Source: a virus
Virus record (IMG/VR): IMGVR_UViG_3300021142_002226
Coordinates: 124,001 to 188,000 of that record
DNA: 64,000 nt
Reading direction: 5' to 3' (one strand)
Positions 6,772 to 14,920 of this stretch are shown here, piece after piece (position 1 is the stretch's first letter; the number at the start of each line of letters is the position of its first letter). The notes under the pieces were generated by a model, which made no database searches, was not told the origin of the DNA, and saw nothing but the letters and a program-made list of their open reading frames with translations. The position numbers and the translations under genes are program-made.

Positions 6772-9579
6772 ATGGCAAATTTTACAGTATTTCAAAAATT
6801 AAATAAAGTTTTAGGTAATGAATTAGAATCACCTAAATATACCATTGACCCAAATTCATTCAAGAATCTTGACGATCAGGAACTCGAAATGAAACGACTT
6901 GAGGCACAGCAGGTCATCTATTTACAGAATCAGTGGAAAAAAATTGATAACGAATTATATCAAAAAGCTGTTTATTACGAACCAACCAGAATCGCATCAT
7001 ATTATGATTACGAAGCAATGGAGTTTTGTTTGGCTGGAGAGACTAAAATAGCAACACCAAGCGGATTCATAACCATAGAAGAGTTAGCTAAAAAGGGTAG
7101 GGAGAATGAATTTATTGTTTATTCCTATGACCATAATACTAAAAAAGTTGTACCAGCATGGGCTAAAAACGCACACCATACAAGAGATGAAGTGACATAT
7201 AAGGTTATTTTTGACGATGATTCTTATATTATTGGTACTTTTGACCATAAATTAATGAAAAGAGATGGTAGTTTTTCAAAAATTTCAGAATTAAAAGAAG
7301 GGGATTCTATGATGCCTTTCTATAGAAAATCTTTTTATAATAACCAAAAATATAATTGGGTTTATACTTGTAATTCATTAGAAGGTTATAATGGTTGGGT
7401 ATCTGAACACAATTTAATTGCTGAGTGGTTCTATGAGACTAAAATTAATGAAGATGAAGAGGTTCACCATATAGATTTTAATGGTAAAAACAATTCCCCT
7501 GAAAATTTATCTATTATGAAAATATCTGAGCATAGAGCATACCATGCGAGATTAAATAATAGTAAGCTTTGGGTAAATGAGGAATATAGAGCAAAAATGC
7601 TTGAAATAAGTAAAAGAACAGATAATAAACACAAATGGAATGGTGCAAGAAGTGGTAAGAATAATCCAGCTTATTTTAAAATACCTTTTGATTTAATTAT
7701 TGAAACAGCAAAAAAAATTAAAACACTTAAAGGTACGGCGAAAGAGTTAAATATTTCTCACACAAAATTACAAAGAGAAATAATGATGGCTGGATATAAA
7801 GACTGGAAAACATTTTGTCATGCATATAGTATAGAGTTATCTAAATACTCAACAGCAACCGTTAAAGGTGAACAATATGTTCTGAATCATAAAATTAAAT
7901 CTATTGAACCATATAAAGTTATACCAGTATATGATTTGACAGTACCAGGGTATAAAAATTTTGCAACAGATACAATATTTTCACATAATACTCCAGAAAT
8001 TGCTGCTGCGCTTGATATATTTTCTGAGGAGGCAACAACACCTAATGAAAGTGGTAAAATTCTAACAGTATATTCGGAAAGTAATCGTATCAAAGACGAA
8101 TTAACAGACCTTTTTGATAATGTAATCGATATCAATTCAGTTATCACCAGCTGGGCAAGAAACCTATGCAAATATGGTGATAATTTTTTATATAACAAGG
8201 TTATTCCAGGTAAAGGTATTGTGGGTGTAACACAATTACCAAACATCGAAATCACAAGAGCTGAACCAGGTTTCTCAAAAGTTATGAGTATGGATGATTT
8301 CCAAAAAGAAAAGAATGTTAAATTCTTTTGGAAGGAAAAACAACTTGATTTCAACTCATTTGAGATATCTCACTTCAGACTCATGGGTGATGATAGACGT
8401 TTACCTTATGGTACAAGTATGCTCGAAAAAGTTAGAAGAATTTGGAAACAATTACTTTTAGCCGAAGACGCTATGCTTGTTTATCGTGTTACCAGAGCCC
8501 CAGAAAGACGTGTTTACAAAGTTTATGTAGGTAATATGGATGAAAAAGACATCGATGCTTACGTAGATAAAGTCGCTAATAACTTCAAAAGATCAAATTT
8601 GGTAAACTCATCAAACGGACAACAAGATACCAGATATAATGCTATGGCCGTGGATCAAGACTTTTTTATCCCAACCAGAGACCCTCAATTACCAATGCCA
8701 ATTGAAACATTACCAGGAGCTCAAAATCTTGGGGAAATAGCTGATATTCAATACATTCAAAATAAAATGTTGGCTGCTCTAAGAATCCCTAAAACGTTCT
8801 TAGGTTTTGATCAAGCTGTTGGTGACGGTAAAAACCTATCCATTCTTGATATACGTTTTGCAAGAGCTGTTTATAGATTACAAAGATCTATAATACAAGA
8901 GTTAAATAAAATGGCAATCATCCACCTTTATGTTAAAGGTTATGAGGATGATTTACATAATTTTACTCTATCTTTATCTAATCCTTCCACCCAAGCAGAC
9001 ATGCTTAAAATCACTAACTGGCAAGCTAAAATACAACTTTACAAAGACGCTGTTACAGATCTTGGTAATGGTTTTGGGCCTGTATCACAAACTTGGGCTA
9101 AGAAAGAAATTCTTGGATTCAGTGATGATGAAATTAAAATTGATGTTCAAAGACAAGTTGTGGAAAAAGCAGCCTCTGAAGAACTTAAAATGTTGGGTGA
9201 AACAATCAAACAAACAGGTATGTTTAGAGATTTGTATAAATTATACAAGATTGATCCTAACAATATGGGACAAGCGCCTGCTGAAAACCAACAACAAGAA
9301 ACTCCTCCAGGCGGCGGAACAGGTGGTGGTGTAGCTCAAGATTTCACAGCACCACTCGAAGGTGGAACAACCCCTGAAATTGGTGGAACGGAAACAACAC
9401 CAGAAGCTGGTGCTGCACCAGAGGCTGGCACGGCTGAAACCCCAATGCCAGGTACGCCAGGTGAAGAAACACAATTACAAGAAAATATGGTAAAAAGGAT
9501 GTTATTGAATAGAAGACAGTCAATAAGTGAAAATATTTCCAAAACTTTGGATGATATTGACAAAATGTTAAACGAATAA
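6772..9579 (+). CDS. Portal protein (T4 gp20-like) containing a cis intein
   Basis: The portal is the dodecameric ring through which TerL pumps DNA and on which the prohead is nucleated. The extein reads NYxYEAMEF then, after the intein, TPEIAAALDIFSEEATTP, the conserved gp20 N-terminal segment. Further conserved parts are RLPYGTSMLEKVRRIWKQ, RAPERRVYKVYVG and NKMLAALRIPKTFLGFD. The intein is residues 86-406; the spliced protein would have about 614 aa. The C-terminus carries a Gly/Pro/Thr/Ala-rich linker (about residues 840-905) and a terminal helix (QENMVKRMLLNRRQSISE), an extension I do not expect in T4 gp20. Confidence 0.93.
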   Translation: MANFTVFQKLNKVLGNELESPKYTIDPNSFKNLDDQELEMKRLEAQQVIYLQNQWKKIDNELYQKAVYYEPTRIASYYDYEAMEFCLAGETKIATPSGFITIEELAKKGRENEFIVYSYDHNTKKVVPAWAKNAHHTRDEVTYKVIFDDDSYIIGTFDHKLMKRDGSFSKISELKEGDSMMPFYRKSFYNNQKYNWVYTCNSLEGYNGWVSEHNLIAEWFYETKINEDEEVHHIDFNGKNNSPENLSIMKISEHRAYHARLNNSKLWVNEEYRAKMLEISKRTDNKHKWNGARSGKNNPAYFKIPFDLIIETAKKIKTLKGTAKELNISHTKLQREIMMAGYKDWKTFCHAYSIELSKYSTATVKGEQYVLNHKIKSIEPYKVIPVYDLTVPGYKNFATDTIFSHNTPEIAAALDIFSEEATTPNESGKILTVYSESNRIKDELTDLFDNVIDINSVITSWARNLCKYGDNFLYNKVIPGKGIVGVTQLPNIEITRAEPGFSKVMSMDDFQKEKNVKFFWKEKQLDFNSFEISHFRLMGDDRRLPYGTSMLEKVRRIWKQLLLAEDAMLVYRVTRAPERRVYKVYVGNMDEKDIDAYVDKVANNFKRSNLVNSSNGQQDTRYNAMAVDQDFFIPTRDPQLPMPIETLPGAQNLGEIADIQYIQNKMLAALRIPKTFLGFDQAVGDGKNLSILDIRFARAVYRLQRSIIQELNKMAIIHLYVKGYEDDLHNFTLSLSNPSTQADMLKITNWQAKIQLYKDAVTDLGNGFGPVSQTWAKKEILGFSDDEIKIDVQRQVVEKAASEELKMLGETIKQTGMFRDLYKLYKIDPNNMGQAPAENQQQETPPGGGTGGGVAQDFTAPLEGGTTPEIGGTETTPEAGAAPEAGTAETPMPGTPGEETQLQENMVKRMLLNRRQSISENISKTLDDIDKMLNE
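7027..7989 (+). mobile_element. HNH-bearing cis intein (321 aa) in the portal
   Basis: It begins CLAGETKIATPSG (block A, Cys1), has block B GTFDHKLM, and ends with block F VYDLTVPGYKNF and block G TIFSHN before Thr. An HNH endonuclease core lies in the middle (EVHHIDFNGKNNSPENL), followed by a basic DNA-binding segment. It interrupts the conserved YEAMEF/TPEIAAALD segment of the portal. All splicing residues look intact, so it is probably active. Confidence 0.93.
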
Positions 9580-9600
9580 AACCTTTTACCAAAAAAACAA

Positions 9601-9608
9601 ATATTTAT
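9601..9608 (+). promoter_or_regulatory. Late-type promoter box ATATTTAT
   Basis: This octamer lies 15 nt before the ATG at 9624 and starts a new unit after the portal gene. Confidence 0.5.
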
Positions 9609-9623
9609 TTAAAACAATCAAAT

Positions 9624-10334
9624 ATGTTCGGTCTACTTAAAGAAAATATTATCAATAATTTAGAAAAAGTCTATCTTGAGAAAGGAGAAAAAGACTTCAA
9701 AAAAGGATTCAATGCGTTTATGAAAACAATTAAAGAATCTAAAGATCTAAAACAAATATATAACATATATTCTTTATATGAGAATATTCATTTTGATAAT
9801 GAGGTTATTGCAAGAGAATTTGTAAATGAATCAATTAATCAGTTAAAATCATATGACAAGTCTAAATTAAATGACTTAAAGACTTTGACTGAAACATATG
9901 AAAATTTACCTAAAAACTCAAGATATTTTTACTTAGATGAATTGGCCTTCAACGATAAATTATCTTTAAAGAACAAAGTTGAATATAAAGTGGCGTTAAT
10001 TAACTCATTAGTTAATGAAACCAAAAACAATGAAAATTTGATCAATCTTATCAATAATGCTGATAAAATTAATGAAAATTTAAATACCTTAAGTGAAGCC
10101 CAAGTCGAAGCTATAAGTATTTTAGCTGAAAATGATAAAACTAAAGTTAATGAATATTATACCAATTTGATTAACGAAACACAAGAACTTTTGGATAACA
10201 AAATCATTGAATCTAAGAAAGAAACTGAAGCTGTAGTTAAATTGGTGGAGGCTAAGAAAAAACTTAAAGCTATTTCCAAGGAAGCTAACGTAAATAATAT
10301 TGAATTAATTTTAGATTTAAAGTCAATCCTATAA
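9624..10334 (+). CDS. Helical protein, candidate prohead core component
   Basis: 236 aa, almost entirely predicted helix, rich in Lys, Glu, Asn and Leu, with no Cys. It lies between portal and protease, where T4 has the core proteins gp67 and gp68. Composition and position fit a scaffold-core role, but there is no sequence signature that I can name. Confidence 0.65.
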   Translation: MFGLLKENIINNLEKVYLEKGEKDFKKGFNAFMKTIKESKDLKQIYNIYSLYENIHFDNEVIAREFVNESINQLKSYDKSKLNDLKTLTETYENLPKNSRYFYLDELAFNDKLSLKNKVEYKVALINSLVNETKNNENLINLINNADKINENLNTLSEAQVEAISILAENDKTKVNEYYTNLINETQELLDNKIIESKKETEAVVKLVEAKKKLKAISKEANVNNIELILDLKSIL

Positions 10335-10413
10335 GAAAAAATTTGGTTTTATCATTTTATTTTATTACTTTTATTTTAAATAATAAAAATTTAAATAAAA
10401 TGATTAAAATCAA

Positions 10414-10851
10414 ATGTTTTGCAAATTCGGCAAAGAAAGAAAGTTATTTACTAACACAAATTTCAGAGTTAAATATGGGACTATAGATGCCCTTAAACTC
10501 AATTCAATATACATAGATATTGAATCCTGGGTTCAGCCAAAAGAACCCTTAAGCTACGAATCTTATATTCGTTTAATGCGAAGACAAGTTATTCTTTCGC
10601 TCAATAATGAACTTGATTCAAATTTTTTCAATCAAAACTTTATTGTTGATCTTGATTTAAGAGCATCAGGAATGGATCCAAAAAGGAAATCATTCATGTT
10701 GCTCGAAGTTACTTTATACCCCAAAATCAAACCTAAATTCACATCAAAAGAACTTAATCAAAAGGTTGAAGAAGTAACAAATGTTATAATCAATACACTA
10801 CAAAAAAATAAATTCAATTTTAACTCCAAAAAAAATGAACGTAATAAATAG
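10414..10851 (+). CDS. Unknown 145-aa protein
   Basis: Mixed alpha/beta, with a conserved-looking core DLDLRASGMDPKRKSFMLLE. The start is uncertain: an ATG at 10400 in another frame reads about 28 codons (MIKIKCFANSAKKES...) and then stops near 10484, so either that is a chance frame or the gene has a frameshift near its 5' end. The 3' end overlaps the AAA+ gene by 17 nt, implying coupled expression. Confidence 0.65.
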   Translation: MFCKFGKERKLFTNTNFRVKYGTIDALKLNSIYIDIESWVQPKEPLSYESYIRLMRRQVILSLNNELDSNFFNQNFIVDLDLRASGMDPKRKSFMLLEVTLYPKIKPKFTSKELNQKVEEVTNVIINTLQKNKFNFNSKKNERNK

Positions 10852-11776
10852 CGATTATATGGACATTGATCTAAATGAAAATCTCATTAATGAAATCATA
10901 ATTGAAAATCATTCAGATCTATCTAAGATTGGCGAAAACATGGAAACCTGGTTTTCTATTAATAATAAAGATTATTTCTTCAATTATAGAAGTATACCTA
11001 AATTACCATCTGGCCTATATTCTATCGTATTTACTGAAGCAAATGGTTTTGGATTATCTAAAATGGAATATAAATCTGAAGATTATTTTGTATTACCCTC
11101 GTTACCCCACGAAGAAATTATCTCAGATATCAAGAAATTTTGGGATAGTAAAAAGAACTATGAAAAATACAATCTTACTACTAAGAGAGGAATAATTTTG
11201 CATGGTGATCCAGGTGGTGGTAAAACATCCCTGATTTATCTTTTGATTGAAGAAATGAAGAAATATGATGGTATTTCCATATATTTTGATTCACCAAAAA
11301 CCTGGATTGAGATAGCTAAACTTATTCGTAAAATTGAACCAGACAGACCAATATTGTGCATTATTGAGGATATTGACGGTGTAATTGAAAATAATGGTGA
11401 AGAAATATTTTTAAATTTCCTTGATGGTCTAAACTCCGTATCAAATATTGTTTATGTTGCAACAACCAATAATTTAAGGGAAATACCAGATAGGATAAAG
11501 AATAGACCATCACGTTTCGATAAAAAATATGAAGTAAAAAAACCAACAGATGAAGATAGGTTAATATATTTCACCAGAATGGTTTGTGAAGAAGATAAGG
11601 ATATCTATGACCTTAAAAAACTTGCAAAGGACACGAAAGACTTGAGCATGGCTCATCTTAAAGAATTATTCATATCATTATACATATTCAAGAATGATTA
11701 TGCAAAGAGTCTACAAGATATAAAAAAGGGTAATATAATAGAAAAATCTATTGGGTTTGGCAGAAATGATGACTGA
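10835..11776 (+). CDS. AAA+ ATPase in the head gene cluster
   Basis: 313 aa. Walker A GDPGGGKT at 124-131, Walker B ILCIIEDIDG at 173-182, a sensor-1-like YVATTNN, and an arginine-finger-like RPSRFDKKYEV. The layout is that of classical AAA proteins (Bcs1/FtsH-like core) with about 100 residues of N-terminal domain. Substrate is unknown. An ATPase next to the prohead protease and scaffold could remodel head assembly intermediates, which is inference. Confidence 0.85.
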   Translation: MNVINSDYMDIDLNENLINEIIIENHSDLSKIGENMETWFSINNKDYFFNYRSIPKLPSGLYSIVFTEANGFGLSKMEYKSEDYFVLPSLPHEEIISDIKKFWDSKKNYEKYNLTTKRGIILHGDPGGGKTSLIYLLIEEMKKYDGISIYFDSPKTWIEIAKLIRKIEPDRPILCIIEDIDGVIENNGEEIFLNFLDGLNSVSNIVYVATTNNLREIPDRIKNRPSRFDKKYEVKKPTDEDRLIYFTRMVCEEDKDIYDLKKLAKDTKDLSMAHLKELFISLYIFKNDYAKSLQDIKKGNIIEKSIGFGRNDD

Positions 11777-11800
11777 AACCATCTTTTAATACAATCTTAA

Positions 11801-11809
11801 ATATTTATA
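11801..11809 (+). promoter_or_regulatory. Late-type promoter box ATATTTATA
   Basis: This box lies 20 nt before the GIY-YIG endonuclease gene, which therefore seems to bring its own promoter. Confidence 0.5.
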
Positions 11810-11829
11810 ATTGAAATATTATATTTATT

Positions 11830-12531
11830 ATGGCTATAAAACTATTAAAAGAGGGTGAAGAAGGATTTATATATACATTAACAGACCCAAATACCAACTT
11901 GGTTAGATATGTTGGTAAAGCCAAATCTATAGAGAACAGGTTCAAAGAACATATAAAAAAAGCAAAACTGGGAAAAACACATAAAAATAATTGGATTAAT
12001 TCACTTTTAAAAAATAACCAATTACCAATTATAGAAATAATTGATTCTGTAAGTACCGTTGATATTAATTTTTATGAAATATATTGGATTAATCAATTTA
12101 AATCATGGGGGTTCAATTTAACAAATGAAGCTAAAGGTGGTTCTGGTGGGAATTTGGGTGATATGGTTAATAAAAAAATTTCAAATAAATTGAAAAATAG
12201 AACTTTTAGTCCTGAAACAATAGAAAAAATGAGGCTTGCACGAATAGGAAAAAAAGCATCAACTAAAACAAAAGAATTGCTTTCTAAACAAAGATTGGGT
12301 AATAAAAATCCAATGTATGGAAAAAAAAGATGCATAATATCCAATTATAAAAAGATAATACAATTGGATATAAATAATAAATTTATTAAAGAGTGGGCAT
12401 CAATAAAAGATGCTTCAGAAAATTTAAAAATAAGTAGACAACTTATTGGCGATGTTCTTCATAATAGAAAATGGAAGAAAACTGCTGGTGGTTTCAAGTG
12501 GGCTTTTAAAAATATAAATAATGAAATATAG
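11830..12531 (+). CDS. GIY-YIG homing endonuclease (Seg-like), free-standing
   Basis: 233 aa. The N-terminal GIY-YIG domain shows FIYTLTDPN...VRYVGKA (residues 14-36), the arginine in ENRFKEH and a catalytic-type Glu in NFYEIYWI. The rest carries NUMOD3-like repeats (FSPETIEKMRLARIGKKAS, NKNPMYGKK) and a C-terminal NUMOD1-like element (IIQLDINNKFIKEWASIKDA). Such enzymes move themselves between related phages at fixed sites near their target. The stop overlaps the prohead protease start by 11 nt, so it is inserted exactly at a gene boundary without breaking a gene. Confidence 0.9.
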   Translation: MAIKLLKEGEEGFIYTLTDPNTNLVRYVGKAKSIENRFKEHIKKAKLGKTHKNNWINSLLKNNQLPIIEIIDSVSTVDINFYEIYWINQFKSWGFNLTNEAKGGSGGNLGDMVNKKISNKLKNRTFSPETIEKMRLARIGKKASTKTKELLSKQRLGNKNPMYGKKRCIISNYKKIIQLDINNKFIKEWASIKDASENLKISRQLIGDVLHNRKWKKTAGGFKWAFKNINNEI

Positions 12532-13243
12532 TGATATTGGAATTAATGAAAACAATGAATTAGGTGTTTTCAAACTACTAATAGAACATGATGCTGGTTT
12601 CATTTCAAAAGAATTTACAAAAGGATTCTTAAAAGAGGGAACCATAAACGAAACTCTTGATTTAACTAAACCAATATTCTATTATTCAACACTTCAGAAA
12701 TATGGTGTTGAAAATAGAAATGGTAGAATCTACCCTGAAGACATACTCAAACGTCAAGTTGAGATATACAAAGATGTTATAAGAAAGAATGCGTCTTTTC
12801 ATGAAATGGATCACCCAGATTCATCAACAATATCACTTAAAGGTGGTTCACCATACAGAATAGTTGATCTTTTTTGGAAAGGTAACGCTTTAATTGGTAA
12901 GCTTGAGGTACTTGTATCAGACGGTTATAGAAGAAGCGGTATTATATCATGTAATGGTGACCTTTTGGCTCATTATCTAAGCTATGGCATGACCGTTGGT
13001 ATATCTTCAAGAGGTATAGGTACATTGAAGAAAGTTAACGGCAAAAACATGGTTCAAGATGATTTTGAACTTATATGTTGGGATGCTGTTTCAAGCCCAT
13101 CAACACCTGGTTCCTATCTTTATCAAGATATAAATGATTTTGGTAAATATGATGAGGTTTTACCAGATAAAAAAGATGAGATTGAAGAATCAAGCAACGG
13201 TAATGATTTTCTTAAGAACCTACAGAAATTTTTGAACAGATAA
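12521..13243 (+). CDS. Prohead protease (T4 gp21-like, peptidase S77 type)
   Basis: The protease digests the scaffold core and trims capsid and internal proteins during head maturation; the T4 enzyme cuts after (L/I)xE. This 240-aa protein has the family core: NRNGRIYPEDIL (67-78), HEMDHPD with candidate catalytic His (94-100), and TVGISSRGIG with candidate nucleophile Ser (158-167), then AVSSPSTPGSYL. Upstream and downstream neighbours are assembly genes. Its likely substrates include the scaffold, the major capsid protein and the tagged proteins described in the findings. Confidence 0.92.
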   Translation: MKYSDIGINENNELGVFKLLIEHDAGFISKEFTKGFLKEGTINETLDLTKPIFYYSTLQKYGVENRNGRIYPEDILKRQVEIYKDVIRKNASFHEMDHPDSSTISLKGGSPYRIVDLFWKGNALIGKLEVLVSDGYRRSGIISCNGDLLAHYLSYGMTVGISSRGIGTLKKVNGKNMVQDDFELICWDAVSSPSTPGSYLYQDINDFGKYDEVLPDKKDEIEESSNGNDFLKNLQKFLNR

Positions 13244-13298
13244 TTTGTTTTTATGGATCTTATTTACTATTATTGTAGTAATAAAAAAGATATTTAAT

Positions 13299-13532
13299 AT
13301 GAAAACTTATTATTGGTACTTAGTTTCATCCCAGGATATTTACACGGATGATAATGGAAGACAGAAGAAGCAAAAGAAAACAAATTTATTTAAAGCTGTA
13401 TCTGTTACTGACGCTGAAACACAAGCAATTGCACAACTTAGTAATATGAGTGATGACTTCAGAATCCTCAGTGTTACTGAATCAAAGATCGAACAAGTAT
13501 TCTTTCCAGAAGGTGTTGAGATCAACGATTAA
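13299..13532 (+). CDS. DUF4494-like small protein
   Basis: 77 aa from the MKTYYWYL start. The open frame extends 18 codons upstream, but those are AT-rich and hydrophobic and overlap the likely leader, so I use 13299. The pattern KTNLFKAVSVTDAETQAI, then DFRILSVTESKI, matches the DUF4494 family common in Bacteroidota, a family I recall but cannot verify. Function unknown. Confidence 0.65.
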   Translation: MKTYYWYLVSSQDIYTDDNGRQKKQKKTNLFKAVSVTDAETQAIAQLSNMSDDFRILSVTESKIEQVFFPEGVEIND

Positions 13533-13533
13533 G

Positions 13534-13594
13534 AAAGTTTAAAAACTTTTTTTTATAAAACCCCAAAAAAAATAACATTTTTTGGGGTTTTTTT
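13534..13594 (+). terminator. Tandem rho-independent terminators
   Basis: AAAGTTT/AAACTTT followed by T8 comes directly after the stop. A stronger ACCCCAAAAAA/TTTTTTGGGGT stem with T7 follows at 13560-13594. Together they isolate the scaffold-capsid unit from the upstream genes. Confidence 0.85.
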
Positions 13595-13635
13595 ATTGTT
13601 TTTACTATATAAATTGGTTTTTTGAAAAATATAAT

Positions 13636-13643
13636 ATATTTAT
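13636..13643 (+). promoter_or_regulatory. Late-type promoter box before scaffold and capsid genes
   Basis: ATATTTAT lies about 40 nt before the scaffold ATG and downstream of the tandem terminators. It is the expected promoter for the two most heavily expressed head genes. Confidence 0.6.
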
Positions 13644-13684
13644 ATCTAAGAAAGCATAATAGTTTTTATTAAAACAAATAAAAT

Positions 13685-14884
13685 ATGAGCAAAAGAAGTA
13701 TATTAGCTGATACTCTAAATGAGGTTCAACAAATTAGAGAAGCTATAGAAAAAAATGCTAATCACGTATTGAAATCTACCTTGAAAGAAGAATTGGAAGA
13801 AATTATTCACAAGGGTTTAGATGAAATGGGTGATGAGGAACAAGATGAAAACATCGAAGATATGAATCCAGACTCTACAGATGGCATGGACTTAGATTCA
13901 GAAATGGGTTCTGACTCAGAAGAAATGACCGATAAACCAGACATTGAAGACACCCCAAGTGACGAAATACCTGGTGACGAGGTAATTGATCTAACTGATA
14001 AATCAGACAAAGAAGTTCTAAAGAGATTTGAACTTATGGAACCTACAGACGAAATCGAAGTTATTCGCACAGGAGACGGTATCGAAATTAAATTCCACCC
14101 AGAAGGATCTGAAGAAGAACCAGGTGAAATGAGCCCAGAAATGGATCATGAAGCTGGCGAAGAAGAAGATGAAGCTGGTGAAGAAGAAGACGAAATGGCA
14201 CCAGCAATGGATGAAGCATCTGAAGAAGATGAGGGTGTTATGTACGAAATCGAAATCGCAGAAGGTGATGAAGAAGAAGATGAAGCTGTTAAAGAAGCTG
14301 AAGGTGAGGAAGAAGATGAAAGCACCATGGATGAAGTAAAGACTACAAGCAAAGTTAAGTTTTTAAAAACTCATACTGCTGCTCCAGCTGGTCAATCAGA
14401 AGGCTTACAAGAAAAACTTGTTAACACAAGAAAAAAATTACAAACTCTTGTTGCAGAAAACAAAAAAATCAAACAAGAATTAGATGCTTTCAAAACTCTT
14501 AAAGAATCATTTGTTTCAAATGAGAAAGAGTATAAGAATGCTATCAAAGTTCTTAAAACACAACTTCAAGAAGTTTCGTTATTCACTACCAATTTAACAT
14601 ATGCTGTTAAATTGATGACAGAGAACACTACAACTAAAGAAGAAAAATTCCAAATTTTATCGACTTTAGACAAAGCAAAAACTTTGAATGAATCTCAAAA
14701 CATAGCAACTACGTTGGAAGAACAATTTAAATCAAAGAAATCAACATCTGCTGCTACAATTCTTGAAAATAAAGTTCTTGACAAACCTGCTTTCAGCAGC
14801 ACTTCAGCTTCGATTAACGAATCTACAGTGTACAAGAATCCACAGGTTGAAAGAATGAAAGATTTAATAAATAAAATACAATAA
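13685..14884 (+). CDS. Prohead scaffold/core protein (T4 gp22-like)
   Basis: 399 aa and strikingly acidic: residues about 40-220 consist mainly of Glu and Asp runs. A long coiled-coil-like helix follows (about 245-310). This composition and the position immediately before the capsid gene match gp22, the scaffold that fills the prohead and is degraded by the protease. The C-terminus ends in a short helix (NPQVERMKDLINKIQ) that could contact the capsid protein. Direct sequence identity to gp22 cannot be judged by eye. Confidence 0.85.
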   Translation: MSKRSILADTLNEVQQIREAIEKNANHVLKSTLKEELEEIIHKGLDEMGDEEQDENIEDMNPDSTDGMDLDSEMGSDSEEMTDKPDIEDTPSDEIPGDEVIDLTDKSDKEVLKRFELMEPTDEIEVIRTGDGIEIKFHPEGSEEEPGEMSPEMDHEAGEEEDEAGEEEDEMAPAMDEASEEDEGVMYEIEIAEGDEEEDEAVKEAEGEEEDESTMDEVKTTSKVKFLKTHTAAPAGQSEGLQEKLVNTRKKLQTLVAENKKIKQELDAFKTLKESFVSNEKEYKNAIKVLKTQLQEVSLFTTNLTYAVKLMTENTTTKEEKFQILSTLDKAKTLNESQNIATTLEEQFKSKKSTSAATILENKVLDKPAFSSTSASINESTVYKNPQVERMKDLINKIQ

Positions 14885-14920
14885 TAATAACAATAAAACA
14901 AAAAACAAAAACCAAATAAA

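Noticed and set aside
8930-9334. Long alternative frame inside the portal gene
   Set aside because: It is a +1 shadow of conserved portal sequence, with composition typical of shadow frames.
10400-10486. Alternative start frame MIKIKCFANSAKKES before the 145-aa gene
   Set aside because: It stops after about 28 codons and only a frameshift would join it to the main frame; kept as a note because no homologue could be compared.
14146-14352. Serine-rich minus-strand frame opposite the scaffold gene
   Set aside because: It is the antisense of Glu-rich codons (GAA to TTC/TCT) and has no independent signals.
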